Source of the DNA: Coriobacteriia bacterium
Lineage (GTDB): Bacteria > Actinomycetota > Coriobacteriia > Coriobacteriales > QAMH01
Direction of reading: 5' to 3'
DNA length: 64,000 bases
Assembly: GCA_003149935.1 (NCBI GenBank)
Contig: QAMH01000010.1
Coordinates: forward strand, 172,836-236,835
Made by a program: the position numbers and the translations under genes. The notes beneath the pieces were generated by a model, which was not told where the DNA came from, made no database searches, and saw nothing but the letters and a program-made list of their open reading frames with translations. This document shows positions 24,499 to 33,802 of this stretch, piece after piece. How positions within the stretch are numbered: position 1 is the first letter of the stretch; each line of letters opens with the position of its first letter.

Positions 24499-26538
24499 TC
24501 AGCGCTCCTCTGTTGCGGAGCCGGAAACGTGCTCTGCAGACAGGCCGAAGGCAGCCGAAAGCACCGAGCGCACTGCGGGCGCGGCGCACGTGGCGCCCGA
24601 TCCGCCTTCCTCGATGCAGCAGACGCACACGTACTCGGGTGCATCGGTCGGACCGTAGCCAACGTACCAGCCGTAGTCGTCCTTGCCGGCGACCTCGCCG
24701 GTGCCCGTCTTGCCAGAGGTTGCGATTCCCATATCCTCGAAAACGCGGGAAACCGATCCGTTCTCGACAACGCCGCGGAAACCGCTGCGCATGATGTCGA
24801 TGTTCTTCTGGTCAAACTCGGGCTGGATAATGCTTCCCTGATAGCGTGCGCCATCGACTGCCGTCATGGTTCCGTCCGTGGATATGACGGAATGCAGTAG
24901 CACGGGCTTGGGCACGCGGCCGGTTGCAAGCCCCGCATAACCACAGCAAATCTGCAGCGGCGTCACGAGCAGGTCGCCCTGGCCGATGATGAGGTTCGAG
25001 AGGTCACCTGGCAGCCATGCCTGGCTCTCGGGCGCATCACGGTTGAACTTCTTCTTCCATTCGGGCGTGGGCACGCGGCCCTCGGATTCACCCGAAAGCT
25101 CGATACCCGTCTTGGATCCAAATCCCCAGCTCTTGAGATAGTCTTGCAATGCCGTCTCGTTCTCGCTGTACTGGTAGAAGTTCTTGGCGATCTCGTAGAA
25201 GACGACGTCACAGCTCTCGACGATGCCCTTGTGGAAGCCAATCGATCCGTGACCACTCGTCTTCCAGCACTTCTGGGGCCACTCCTCGCCAAATCCCGTC
25301 CAGGTGCCCTCGCACTCCCACACCGAGCTGTCGGTGACGAAGCCGTATTCCAGGCCCGCCAGACCCGTGAAGCCCTTGAAGGTGGAGGCAGCCGGGTACA
25401 AGCCGGCGATGCAACGATTCGAGAGCGGGTAGGCCGAGTCTTCGCTCGTCATCTCCTCCCAGACATCCGACGATATGCCGCCGATGAACTGGCTCGGGCT
25501 ATACGACGGAGCCGAAGCCATGGCGATGACCTCGCCGGTATTGCAGTTCATGCAGACAATGGCACCGGAGCGGGCACTGTCGTTGCCCGACACAGCCGCG
25601 TCGGCAAAGGCACGACGCAGGGCCTCCTCGGCAACCTTCTGCACGTTCGCGTCAATGGTGATGCGGATGTCATTGCCTTGCACGGGTTCGACCGAATCGA
25701 CGGCGTTCACGACCTCGCCAGCTGCATTGACCTCAACGCGCTTGATGCCGCGATCGCCCTGCAGGTAGGACTCGAAGGCCTGCTCGACGCCATCCTTGCC
25801 GACGATGTCGCCCGACTCGTAGGTCAGGCCATTGATCTCGCGCTTGAGTTCCTCCTGGGAGATGGTGCCCGTATAGCCGAGCACATGTGCCGCCAGGTCG
25901 TCATTCGGATACGTGCGCACGGTGCGGCTCTCGATGCGTACGCCGGGAAACGCGTTGGGATGCTCGGAGATGTAGGCGACGGCGCGGTCATCGACATCGA
26001 GCGCGATGAGTCGGTCGGCCTGCGCGCCCTGCGTCTGCGAAGCGGCAAGCGATGCAATGGTCTCACGTGGAATGCCGAGCACGTCGGAGAGGCGCTGTAT
26101 CACGAGCTTATCGTTTTGCACGTCGGCACTCGCCAAGACAGCAAAGGTCGAGCGATTGCCAACGAGCTCGACGCCATTGCGATCGAAAATGCGACCGCGC
26201 GGCGCGATGGTCGTGTACTCGTTGATGCGATTGCCCTCGGCCTTGGCAGTGTACTCGGCACCAGAGATGACCTGCATCGACCACAGTTTGACGATGAGCG
26301 CGCCTATGCAGGCGGCGATGACGGCCACGAAGCCAAAGAAGCGGCGACGCGTCGGACCCTGGCTGTCACCGCCAGGGCCACCATGTGCTTCGGTGCTCAT
26401 GGCAAGCTCGGATGCGTTGCGCGTGTCGATGGGGATGCGTGTTGGCCTGCGTCGTCCCGAGCGGATGACGATAACGATGATGGCAATGGCCACGACTATG
26501 AGAAGAACGCTGATTGCTGCAAAAATTGCCGCTGTCAT
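24499..26538 (-). CDS. mrdA: Penicillin-binding protein 2, elongasome transpeptidase
   Basis: 679 residues. The pedestal domain starts after 'APRGRIFDRNGVELV'. The transpeptidase has the S-x-x-K motif in 'YPAASTFKGF', the S-x-N-equivalent 'VESCDVVF' and 'ATSGKTGTGEV'. It cross-links new peptidoglycan with RodA. Two hydrophobic segments precede the pedestal (residues 3-27 and 68-90) rather than the usual one, separated by an Arg-rich stretch; ATG 26538 has GGGAGA eight bases upstream, so the longer form is likely real, although ATG 26400 would give the conventional single-anchor protein. It lies 12 bp after mreD. Confidence 0.95.
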   Translation of the reverse strand: MTAAIFAAISVLLIVVAIAIIVIVIRSGRRRPTRIPIDTRNASELAMSTEAHGGPGGDSQGPTRRRFFGFVAVIAACIGALIVKLWSMQVISGAEYTAKAEGNRINEYTTIAPRGRIFDRNGVELVGNRSTFAVLASADVQNDKLVIQRLSDVLGIPRETIASLAASQTQGAQADRLIALDVDDRAVAYISEHPNAFPGVRIESRTVRTYPNDDLAAHVLGYTGTISQEELKREINGLTYESGDIVGKDGVEQAFESYLQGDRGIKRVEVNAAGEVVNAVDSVEPVQGNDIRITIDANVQKVAEEALRRAFADAAVSGNDSARSGAIVCMNCNTGEVIAMASAPSYSPSQFIGGISSDVWEEMTSEDSAYPLSNRCIAGLYPAASTFKGFTGLAGLEYGFVTDSSVWECEGTWTGFGEEWPQKCWKTSGHGSIGFHKGIVESCDVVFYEIAKNFYQYSENETALQDYLKSWGFGSKTGIELSGESEGRVPTPEWKKKFNRDAPESQAWLPGDLSNLIIGQGDLLVTPLQICCGYAGLATGRVPKPVLLHSVISTDGTMTAVDGARYQGSIIQPEFDQKNIDIMRSGFRGVVENGSVSRVFEDMGIATSGKTGTGEVAGKDDYGWYVGYGPTDAPEYVCVCCIEEGGSGATCAAPAVRSVLSAAFGLSAEHVSGSATEER

Positions 26539-26550
26539 GCACTCATCTCC

Positions 26551-27117
26551 CTACTTGAGACGTGACTTCATGTGGGACATCGCGCGTTTGTTCCCGTCGC
26601 GGTGCTCGCCCAGACGCGTGGGCATGCCCGCGCTGTCATCGGCGATTACCAGGCCAATGGTAACGAGAGCGATGACCGCGAACACGGCCGTGTACAGGGC
26701 CGAGGGAAGCGAATAGCTCAACATCGTCGACATGACGCCACCGCCCTCCGAAGACGTGAGAATGGCGGCGATGCCATAGCCGATCTCGAGCAAAAGCGAC
26801 GAGAGGACGGCAACGCCAATGGTCACGATGGGTGTGAGCAAGTCCATGCTCTCGCCCGCGACACCCACGATGAAGGCGATGAGCGTGAGCACGAGGGCCA
26901 TGCAGCCAATGGTGCCACTGCCCATGAGGTCGTAGAGCAAGCCGAGGGAGAAGCCCGTGATACTTCCGGCGGCCGTCCCCGAGCGCATGCTGATGAGGAG
27001 CACGGGGATGAGCAAGAAGTTGGGCTTGCATCCCATGATGGCAATGGCAGGGGCGATGCCTGCCTGCAACAGGATGCATAGGACGATGGTGATGAGGTAG
27101 ACCGTCTGCTTACTCAC
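26551..27117 (-). CDS. mreD: Rod shape-determining protein MreD
   Basis: 188 residues from GTG 27117, which overlaps the mreC stop (GTGAGTAA) and has GGAGG eight bases upstream. Five to six membrane helices, starting 'KQTVYLITIVLCILLQAGIA', with the small-residue 'GSITGFSLGLLYDLMG' motif common in MreD. It belongs to the elongasome scaffold with MreC and RodA. The tail is basic and cytoplasmic. MreD diverges quickly, so position between mreC and pbp2 carries much of the assignment. Confidence 0.9.
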   Translation of the reverse strand: MSKQTVYLITIVLCILLQAGIAPAIAIMGCKPNFLLIPVLLISMRSGTAAGSITGFSLGLLYDLMGSGTIGCMALVLTLIAFIVGVAGESMDLLTPIVTIGVAVLSSLLLEIGYGIAAILTSSEGGGVMSTMLSYSLPSALYTAVFAVIALVTIGLVIADDSAGMPTRLGEHRDGNKRAMSHMKSRLK

Positions 27118-28234
27118 CGGCACTACCTCCACTTGAACCCGTACCGGCTTCGCCTTCCGAGCCCGAGCCTGAGCCCGAGCCAGAACCGGAGCCGCCGGAA
27201 CCCGTCTGGTCCCCTGCGGCCGCTTGCCTCTCGCGTGCTGCCTGCTCTTCTGCCCTGCGCTGGGCCTCGGCGGCGCGGTATGCCTCGTTCGCCTCGTTGA
27301 GTAGCGCCTTGGCGATGGCTCCGACCCTCGCGGAAGAGGCATTCACCGAGTTGGCCGAGTCGATGATGAGCTGCAGGAGCTCCTCGTTCAGGATGCGCTC
27401 GGTCTCGGTTTCGTTGCCGGTCAAGACGAGTACTTCCTCGCAGGATTCGATGTTGAAGAGAGGGTCGACGGTAATGCGGTGATAGAGCTTGGACGAGTCT
27501 GCCTCGATGGCGCGCACGGTGCCGACGACGATACCGCGCGGATAGGTTCCGCCGCTTCCCGACGCGATGACGATATCGCCTTCGCCCACGGTTGCATCGA
27601 TTGGCACGTATTCGAGGGTGAGCGTACCGTCGTAGGAACCGTGCATGATGCCGTGTGCGCGCGAGTTCTGGACCATGACCGCCACGGACGAATTCGGGTC
27701 ATTGATGAGGCGCACGACGCTCGCGGCTTCGGTCACGGACTCGACCTGCCCGTAGAGACCACAGGTGCTCATGACGCCCATGCCGACACGCACGCCGTCA
27801 CGCGATCCCTTGTTGATGGTCGCGGTGCGATCCCAGCCGGAGGTCATGGAGATGACCTCTGCGCTTAGGGTCTCCAAGCCGTATATGTCGGAGAACTGCA
27901 GCATCGCGGTAAGGCGCTGGTCTTGCTGACGGTACTCCTCGAGCTCTGCCACGAGCGTGCGTAGCTGGCTGTTCTCTTCCTGAAGGCGTGCGACCTCCTC
28001 ATCGACATCGACAGCACCGACGTTTGCAAAGGGCGTCGAGACGACAGAGCAGACCTGCGCGATGGGCTGGGTCACGGTCTGCACGACGCCGCGCGCGACC
28101 GCGAAGGGGCCCGAGTTCCCAAAGCGCACGCACAGCGTGATGAGCATGACAGATATGACAATCAGAACAATCGGAATCAACCAAAGACCCGAGCGTCTGT
28201 TCTGACTCTGGTTGCTAAACGAGAGTCCAGGCAT
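27110..28234 (-). CDS. mreC: Rod shape-determining protein MreC
   Basis: 374 residues: one N-terminal membrane anchor (about 17-38), a coiled coil ('VDEEVARLQEENSQLRTLVA', about 78-110), and the paired beta-barrel domain ('AEVISMTSGWDRTATINKGS', 'GMGVMSTCGLYGQVESV'). The last 60 residues are low-complexity: an Ala/Glu/Arg helix followed by a Gly-Ser-rich tail, which most MreC proteins lack. It activates PBP2-RodA. Six bases separate it from mreB. Confidence 0.95.
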   Translation of the reverse strand: MPGLSFSNQSQNRRSGLWLIPIVLIVISVMLITLCVRFGNSGPFAVARGVVQTVTQPIAQVCSVVSTPFANVGAVDVDEEVARLQEENSQLRTLVAELEEYRQQDQRLTAMLQFSDIYGLETLSAEVISMTSGWDRTATINKGSRDGVRVGMGVMSTCGLYGQVESVTEAASVVRLINDPNSSVAVMVQNSRAHGIMHGSYDGTLTLEYVPIDATVGEGDIVIASGSGGTYPRGIVVGTVRAIEADSSKLYHRITVDPLFNIESCEEVLVLTGNETETERILNEELLQLIIDSANSVNASSARVGAIAKALLNEANEAYRAAEAQRRAEEQAARERQAAAGDQTGSGGSGSGSGSGSGSEGEAGTGSSGGSAGE

Positions 28235-28240
28235 GAAGCG

Positions 28241-29281
28241 TTACCTCTGCTGCATGTATGATTGCGAGAGAAAATCAGGTGCCTCAAGAACCATGGCGCA
28301 GCCCTCGACAACGTTGATGAGAGCCGTCTCCGATACGTGCACGGGAACACCGATCTCGGCGCGTAAGCGCTCGTCGAGGCCGCGTAACATACCGCCACCG
28401 CCCGTGAGCGTAATGCCGTATTCCATGAGGTCGCTCGCCAGATCAGGCGGCGTCTCGTCAAGCGTGTCCTTGACCGCCTGAATCATCTTGGCAATGGGCT
28501 CCTCGAGAGCCTCTCGCACATCTTCGCTTTCAATTCGCACGGTTCGCGGCAGGCCCGATAAAAGGTCACGACCGCGCACCTCAACATCGACTTCCTCGAC
28601 AAGCGGTGCCGCCGAGCCGATGGTGATTTTGATTTCCTCTGCCGTGCGCTCACCGATGGCAATGTTGTAGTGGGTCTTGGCGTACTGCACGACAGCCGCG
28701 TCAAACGCATCGCCCGCGATACGGATGGATGTCGCGTTGACGATGCCGCCCATGCTGATGACGGCGACCTCGGTCGTACCGCCACCGATGTCGACGACCA
28801 TGGAACCGGTCGGGCTATCGACGGGCAGCCCCGCGCCGATGGCGGCGGCCATGGGCTCCTCGATGAGGAAGGCCTGACGTGCGCCAGCCGTGATGGTCGC
28901 CTCGAAGACGGCGCGCTTCTCGACGGAAGTGACGCCGCTGGGAACGCAGACGACGACGCGCGGCTTGGGATGCCACGGCATGCGCTTGCCCTGGGCGCGC
29001 GAGATGAAGTAACGGAGCATGGCCTCGGTCACGTCAAAGTCGGCAATGACGCCGTCCTTGAGTGGACGCATGGCGATGATGCTGCCCGGCGTGCGGCCGA
29101 GCATCTCCTTGGCATCGGTGCCAACGGCCAGAACGCGCTGGTCCTGCTTCTCGATGGCAACGACCGAAGGCTCGTTGATGACAATGCCCTGACCTCGCAC
29201 GGACACGAGCGTATTAGCCGTACCAAGGTCGATAGCCATATCGCTACCGAAATTGCCAAAGAGTCTGTCTGTCAGCGACAT
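28241..29281 (-). CDS. mreB: Rod shape-determining protein MreB
   Basis: 346 residues, full length. Actin-fold landmarks: 'DMAIDLGTANTLV' (phosphate 1), 'VVDIGGGTTEVAVISMGGI' (phosphate 2) and 'GITLTGGGGMLRGLDE' (adenosine). It forms membrane-associated filaments that orient lateral wall synthesis, so the cell is probably rod-shaped. First gene of an eight-gene run (mreB to DUF2344). Confidence 0.97.
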   Translation of the reverse strand: MSLTDRLFGNFGSDMAIDLGTANTLVSVRGQGIVINEPSVVAIEKQDQRVLAVGTDAKEMLGRTPGSIIAMRPLKDGVIADFDVTEAMLRYFISRAQGKRMPWHPKPRVVVCVPSGVTSVEKRAVFEATITAGARQAFLIEEPMAAAIGAGLPVDSPTGSMVVDIGGGTTEVAVISMGGIVNATSIRIAGDAFDAAVVQYAKTHYNIAIGERTAEEIKITIGSAAPLVEEVDVEVRGRDLLSGLPRTVRIESEDVREALEEPIAKMIQAVKDTLDETPPDLASDLMEYGITLTGGGGMLRGLDERLRAEIGVPVHVSETALINVVEGCAMVLEAPDFLSQSYMQQR

Positions 29282-29422
29282 AGTCGCTCCTTACTTTATC
29301 TGGCTCATATTTGAAGCGTGGCCTGCAAGTGTAGCACGGCACCGTTTTTCAATCGGGACTGCTGCCAAATCTGAACCTATTCCACATAAATTGCTACGGT
29401 TTTGAAAATAAAAGGTAACGCA

Positions 29423-29452
29423 CGAAGGCCCGCCATCGCAGACGGGCCTTCG
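29423..29452 (-). terminator. Terminator of ndk
   Basis: Stem CGAAGGCCCG (29423-29432) with CGGGCCTTCG (29443-29452), loop of ten. On the minus strand it is followed by a mixed TGCGTTACC then TTTTA. It lies 15 bases after the ndk stop. The rest of the 29282-29467 gap also holds the AT-rich upstream region of mreB. Confidence 0.75.
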
Positions 29453-29467
29453 CCTCAAGATAATCTC

Positions 29468-29869
29468 CTAGCCGAAGAAGACGCCGATCTCGCGCTCGGC
29501 GCTGGCAACGGAATCACTGCCATGGATGACGTTCTCGTCCATGGTCAAGCCGAAGTCGCCGCGAATCGTGCCCGGAGCGGCATCAGCCGGGTTGGTGGCG
29601 CCCATGAGCTTGCGCACGGTAGCAACGGCGTTCTCGCCACTCACGACCATCTTCACAACCGGACCGCTCGTGATGTAGGCGATGAGACCCTCGTAGAAGG
29701 GCTTGCCCTCATGCTCGGCGTAGTTGGCCTTGGCGAGCTCCTCGCTCACCATGCCGAGCTCCATGCGCTCGACGGTGAGGCCCACGCGCTCGAAACGGTT
29801 CACGATCTCGCCGATGTGACCGTTGCGAACGCCGTCCGGCTTAATCATGGTGTAAGTCTTCTCGATCAT
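29468..29869 (-). CDS. ndk: Nucleoside diphosphate kinase
   Basis: 133 residues, standard size. 'TYTMIKPDGVRNG' opens the protein, 'GATNPADAAPGTIRGDFG' is the nucleotide-binding loop, and the phosphorylated His sits in 'ENVIHGSDSVASAEREIG'. It equilibrates NTP pools using ATP. Short single-gene unit between the TPR gene and mreB with its own terminator. Confidence 0.97.
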   Translation of the reverse strand: MIEKTYTMIKPDGVRNGHIGEIVNRFERVGLTVERMELGMVSEELAKANYAEHEGKPFYEGLIAYITSGPVVKMVVSGENAVATVRKLMGATNPADAAPGTIRGDFGLTMDENVIHGSDSVASAEREIGVFFG

Positions 29870-29932
29870 CTTGCTTCAATCCTTTCACTTTCACCCGCGT
29901 CATCGTGACCCGGGCCTTATCTGGTGTTTCTT

Positions 29933-31609
29933 TTACTGCTCGCTCGGGAAGTAGAGCTGAACGAACTCGATTGCCCACGAGATGCCGTTGCGCGTGAGAA
30001 CGACCTCATAGTCGATGGTGCCACCTTGCGCGAGCGTGGCCTTCACGAAGACCGCAGTCTGATCCATGCTGCGTTGCACGGCCTCGACGCTATAGGAAGT
30101 CAGGTCTTGCAGCGATGCCTCCTGGGCACGCTGCATGCTCGGGCTCACGTCCTTGGCCCAGTACTGGCTTGTATCACCATCGTTCTGGACGGCGGCGAAG
30201 AAATCCTCGGTGACCGTCTCCTGCAACGGATACCCGTAGCCAAGTACGTAGGCGGCGCAGGCTGCGCCGGCGACGAGAATGCAGAGGACAACAAACACGA
30301 TGGCAATCTTCAAGCCGCAACCACGCGCCTTGCGGTTCTGGCGCTTGCCCTGACGTGCGTTGCTCTTGATTTGCTGCTCGGTGATGTCGAAGAAGGCCGT
30401 GTCCTCGGGCGAGGGCATGTGCATCTCCGTGGAATCCATGAGCTCGGCAGACTCGCGCACGTCGGCGTACTCGTCGCCGAAGTCGAAGGCGACACCGTAC
30501 TCGTAGCCAGGCTGCTCGTTGTAGGTGAAGGGCGTCTCGTCGAGACCGGAATCATATACCTGCTCGCCAGATGCATCGCCCTGCGAGGCGGGACCGGCCT
30601 CCTGGGGGAGCTCGATCTTGCCCGTGGCATCCGCATCACTCGCGTTGTCGCTCGGAAGCGGCGTGGGCAGCGCCTCCATGGCAATCGTCTGCGCACGCGA
30701 GGGATCAAGCGTCTCGCCCGCAGCCTCGACAGGTGCCGCCGGTTGCGTCTGCTCGGTTGGCTGTGTGTCATCCTGAGCCGTGCTCTGCGCATCGCGCGGA
30801 GCAAACGGGTCGAAGTCCTCGGCCTCCTCGGGCGCGCTTGCGTCAGTGGCGACGGGCAGGATGTAGCCCGTGTCGAGGATGCCAGGCGCACGCGAGTCGA
30901 CACGCTCCTTGAGCGTGCGTGCGATCTCGTAATCGTGCATGGCAAGCGAGGGCATTTCCTCGCCGATTTCCTCGGCCTTCTCGAAAGCGTTGAGCGCACG
31001 CGGGACGCGGCCCTGTGCCATGTAGGCCTGGCCTAGGTTAGCGTAGGCCTTCGCACGGGCGCGATCGTCGAGATCGAAATCGAGGGCCGTCTCGTACACG
31101 GAAACGGCATCTTCGGGACGTCCGAGCTCCATAAAGCAAACGCCCAGGTTGACGAGCGACTTGGCAGGAGCCGGATTGGCGGGATCGAGCGCGGCCTCGC
31201 GATATGCGGCGCCCGCCTCGACCATGTTGCCGAGCTTGAGCTGTGCGGCACCGATACCGGCATACGCCTTATAGGGCGTCGTGTAGATGGGATAGTCGAG
31301 CGCGCGCCCGAATGCCTCGAGCGCGTTCTCGTAATCCTTCGTGCCCAGCAACGCCGTGCCCAAGTTGACGTAGAGCGACGGCTTGCGCTTCTCGGGACTG
31401 CCCGTGAGCGCCTTGAGATAGTACTCGGCGGCAGAGCGCGGGTCATTGCTCTTCACGTAGCAATTGCCAATGAGGTGGTAGAACTTGCTGAGGTCGGCGG
31501 GCGCAAGACCTGCAACGTCATGCGTGCAGGCGATGAAGCCCTCGAGGGCGGCCTTGTAGTCACCCTTGGCATAGGCTTCCTGCGCCTCTTTGAAAACCTC
31601 GACTTTCAT
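29933..31609 (-). CDS. TPR-repeat membrane protein
   Basis: 558 residues in three parts. Residues 1-220 form five or six TPR-type helical hairpins ('AQEAYAKGDYKAALEGFIAC', 'AYANLGQAYMAQGRVPRALN'). Residues 240-425 are acidic, Pro/Thr/Glu-rich and probably disordered. A basic patch (about 415-430) precedes one membrane helix ('IAIVFVVLCILVAGAACAAY', about 433-455), and a 100-residue extracytoplasmic domain follows ('TVTEDFFAAVQNDGDTSQYW'), resembling NTF2/DUF4878-like folds. It may be a membrane-tethered scaffold. Function unknown; 33 bases after the cyclophilin gene. Confidence 0.75.
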   Translation of the reverse strand: MKVEVFKEAQEAYAKGDYKAALEGFIACTHDVAGLAPADLSKFYHLIGNCYVKSNDPRSAAEYYLKALTGSPEKRKPSLYVNLGTALLGTKDYENALEAFGRALDYPIYTTPYKAYAGIGAAQLKLGNMVEAGAAYREAALDPANPAPAKSLVNLGVCFMELGRPEDAVSVYETALDFDLDDRARAKAYANLGQAYMAQGRVPRALNAFEKAEEIGEEMPSLAMHDYEIARTLKERVDSRAPGILDTGYILPVATDASAPEEAEDFDPFAPRDAQSTAQDDTQPTEQTQPAAPVEAAGETLDPSRAQTIAMEALPTPLPSDNASDADATGKIELPQEAGPASQGDASGEQVYDSGLDETPFTYNEQPGYEYGVAFDFGDEYADVRESAELMDSTEMHMPSPEDTAFFDITEQQIKSNARQGKRQNRKARGCGLKIAIVFVVLCILVAGAACAAYVLGYGYPLQETVTEDFFAAVQNDGDTSQYWAKDVSPSMQRAQEASLQDLTSYSVEAVQRSMDQTAVFVKATLAQGGTIDYEVVLTRNGISWAIEFVQLYFPSEQ

Positions 31610-31642
31610 GATGGAAAGCTCCCTTTGGTAGACGTGCGCCTA

Positions 31643-32173
31643 CTAGTCTGCGTTCTCGATCGTGATGTTCTCGATGACGCTACCAGCGCGAAGCTTGCTG
31701 ATGACGTCGAGGCCCTCGATGGTGTCGCCGAAAACCGTGTAGTCGGTATCGAGGAAGTGCTGGGGACCGAGGCAGAAGTAGAACTGGCTACCGGCGGAAT
31801 CGGGCATGGAGCTACGTGCCATTGCCAGAGTGCCATCCTCATGCGAGTTGTTGGGGTTGGTCTTCCACTCGCCCTTGATGGAATAGCCAGGGTTGCCGGT
31901 ACCCGGCATGCCCTCGGGGCCGCTCTTGCCAGCGGCAACGTCGGCAGCGGACATGTCACGCGTATTGGGGCAGCCGCCCTGGATGACAAAGCCCGGCACA
32001 TAGCGATGGAACTTCAGGCCATCGTAAAAGCCCTTCTGGGCGAGCTCGACGAAGTTGCCGACGTGGATGGGTGCGTCCTCGCCGTGAAGCTGGACGCGAA
32101 TCGTGCCCTCATCGGTGGTGATGACGGCGACTTCCTTGCCATTGGGCTTATATTCCGGCGTATACAGAGCCAT
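31643..32173 (-). CDS. Peptidyl-prolyl cis-trans isomerase, cyclophilin type
   Basis: 176 residues with the cyclophilin core: 'VGNFVELAQKGFYDGLKFHR' containing the catalytic Arg of the FHR motif, 'GFVIQGGCPN', 'DGTLAMARSSMPDSAGSQFY' (the FxMA/SQF active-site strand) and 'FGDTIEGLDVISKL'. No signal peptide, so it is cytoplasmic. It speeds prolyl isomerisation in folding. Precedes the TPR gene on the same strand. Confidence 0.95.
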   Translation of the reverse strand: MALYTPEYKPNGKEVAVITTDEGTIRVQLHGEDAPIHVGNFVELAQKGFYDGLKFHRYVPGFVIQGGCPNTRDMSAADVAAGKSGPEGMPGTGNPGYSIKGEWKTNPNNSHEDGTLAMARSSMPDSAGSQFYFCLGPQHFLDTDYTVFGDTIEGLDVISKLRAGSVIENITIENAD

Positions 32174-32245
32174 GATTCCTCCTGAATGTAGTACATGATG
32201 AAGTTGCTAAACTCTATGATTTTAGACGATAAGTGAACAGACGGC

Positions 32246-32275
32246 AAAAAGGCCAGCGGCAATAGCCCCTGGCCT
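32246..32275 (-). terminator. Terminator of the tRNA-Arg gene
   Basis: Stem GGCCAG (32251-32256) with CTGGCC (32269-32274), followed on the minus strand by five T. It lies about ten bases beyond the tRNA 3' end. Confidence 0.8.
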
Positions 32276-32285
32276 GCGGTTTTTC

Positions 32286-32362
32286 TGGTGCCCCCTACAG
32301 GATTCGAACCTGCGGCCTTTTGCTCCGGAGGCAAACGCTCTATCCAGCTGAGCTAAGGGGAC
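32286..32362 (-). tRNA. tRNA-Arg (CCG), CCA encoded
   Basis: 77 bases with a complete cloverleaf: acceptor GUCCCCU paired with AGGGGGC, anticodon loop CUCCGGA giving CCG for codon CGG, T-loop UUCGAAU and an encoded CCA. A terminator follows closely. Confidence 0.95.
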
Positions 32363-32383
32363 TGGTTTGTAAATCTACCACAT

Positions 32384-33718
32384 CTAGGACGTCTTCGTGA
32401 GAATCGCGACCGTCTCGACATGATAGGTTTGCGGAAACATGTCGACCGGAGTCACGCGCTCCACCTGATAACCCCCCGCCTGGAGCTGGACCAGATCACG
32501 GGCAAGCGTCGTCGGATTGCACGACACGTAGGCAATTGCGCGAGCGCCACTCGCACATAGGCCTTGAATGGCCTTCTCGCCCAAGCCGCTGCGCGGAGGA
32601 TCGACGACGACCTTGTCGGGTGCACCCAGGCCACTCAGCTCGCGTGCGGCATCGCCCCCGATGACATCAGCGTCCAGCTTGTTGCGCTCGAGATTGCGCC
32701 GCAAATCGCGTACCGACGAGCCAGCGGACTCGACCGCCGCAACGCGCTGTACTTCGTGCGCAAGCGGCAAGGTGAAGGTTCCGGCCCCCGAATAGAGGTC
32801 GAGCATGTAATCGAGCCCGTTGGGATGTAGCCCTTCGAAGACGAGGCGCGTGAGCACCTCGGCACCTGGCGTGTTCACCTGGAAAAACGAGGGTGCCGAA
32901 ATGAGCATGTTCATGCCGTTGATGACTTCGTTCCAGGACCCGCGTCCCCGCAGCGACTCGACACCGGCAACCTTGCGCTCCTTTGCCGAGCCCTTGAGCA
33001 GCACCCGTGTCACACCGAGGCCCTTCACGGACATGCTCTCGCCCACCACCTGCGCAACGCGCGCACGCGGAAAGCGTCCCGTGCTCGTCCAAAGGGCAAC
33101 CTCGACGTCGTTGGTGCGTGTCGAAACGCGGATGCCCACGCGCTCGATGCCGAGATCTTCCTGGCCAGCGGCAAAGCGCAGCGCTCCCGTAAGCGCCTTG
33201 GGAGCTTGCGAGAACTTGCCGGGGATGAGCGCGCAACTCGAAATCGGCGTGAAGTCGCCGCCACGCGCATGCATGCCGAGCGTGAAGCGTCCCGCCACGT
33301 CAAGCCCGACCTCGAACTCGACCTTGTTGCGGTAATGCCATTCGCGCTTGCTCGCGATGCACGCGGGCACGTGCGCATCGACCCAGGCGGCATCCATGTG
33401 CGCGATGCGCTCGAGCGCATCGATGACGGCCTGGCGCTTCCAGCGCAGCTGCGCATCGTAGGCAAGGCCGGCCCAGGGACAGCCCCCGCACCTGCCGCTC
33501 GCGGCTTCGGGGCAAAGGGGCTGCACGCGCTCGGGAGACGCCTCGACGAGGTTCTCGAGCCTTGCGCGCACGAAGCGATCGTCGGTGTTCACGTACGCGA
33601 CCTGACACTCGTCACCGGGAAAGCCCCCTGCGACGAAGGCGACGCGCCCATCGGCAAGATGGCCTACGCCATCACCGCCGTACGCGAGCGATTCGATGGA
33701 AATTGTCTCGGTGTTCAT
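32384..33718 (-). CDS. 23S rRNA (uracil-5-)-methyltransferase, RlmD/TrmA family
   Basis: 444 residues. An N-terminal TRAM domain ('IESLAYGGDGVGHLADGRVA') binds RNA; a Cys-rich Fe-S site follows ('LCPEAASGRCGGCPWAG'), then the SAM-binding Rossmann domain ('MLDLYSGAGTFTLPLA') and the catalytic Cys in 'AYVSCNPTTLARDL', with the base in 'VDMFPQTYHVETVA'. It methylates C5 of a uracil in rRNA (U747 or U1939 type) or tRNA; the exact target is not evident. Single gene between tRNA-Arg and the ferredoxin. Confidence 0.9.
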   Translation of the reverse strand: MNTETISIESLAYGGDGVGHLADGRVAFVAGGFPGDECQVAYVNTDDRFVRARLENLVEASPERVQPLCPEAASGRCGGCPWAGLAYDAQLRWKRQAVIDALERIAHMDAAWVDAHVPACIASKREWHYRNKVEFEVGLDVAGRFTLGMHARGGDFTPISSCALIPGKFSQAPKALTGALRFAAGQEDLGIERVGIRVSTRTNDVEVALWTSTGRFPRARVAQVVGESMSVKGLGVTRVLLKGSAKERKVAGVESLRGRGSWNEVINGMNMLISAPSFFQVNTPGAEVLTRLVFEGLHPNGLDYMLDLYSGAGTFTLPLAHEVQRVAAVESAGSSVRDLRRNLERNKLDADVIGGDAARELSGLGAPDKVVVDPPRSGLGEKAIQGLCASGARAIAYVSCNPTTLARDLVQLQAGGYQVERVTPVDMFPQTYHVETVAILTKTS

Positions 33719-33743
33719 AGGAGTAATTACCTTCGGACATGAC

Positions 33744-33785
33744 GAAGGGCTGCCAAAAGAGGATTCACCCCTCTCGACAGCCCTT
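33744..33785 (-). terminator. Hairpin between ferredoxin and methyltransferase genes
   Basis: GAAGGGCTG (33744-33752) pairs with CAGCCCTT (33778-33785), with inner pairing GAGG/CCTCT. It lies just after the ferredoxin stop on the minus strand. It lacks a long T-run, so termination may be partial, allowing some readthrough into the methyltransferase gene. Confidence 0.55.
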
Positions 33786-33802
33786 GCTCATGTACCTGAT
33801 GC

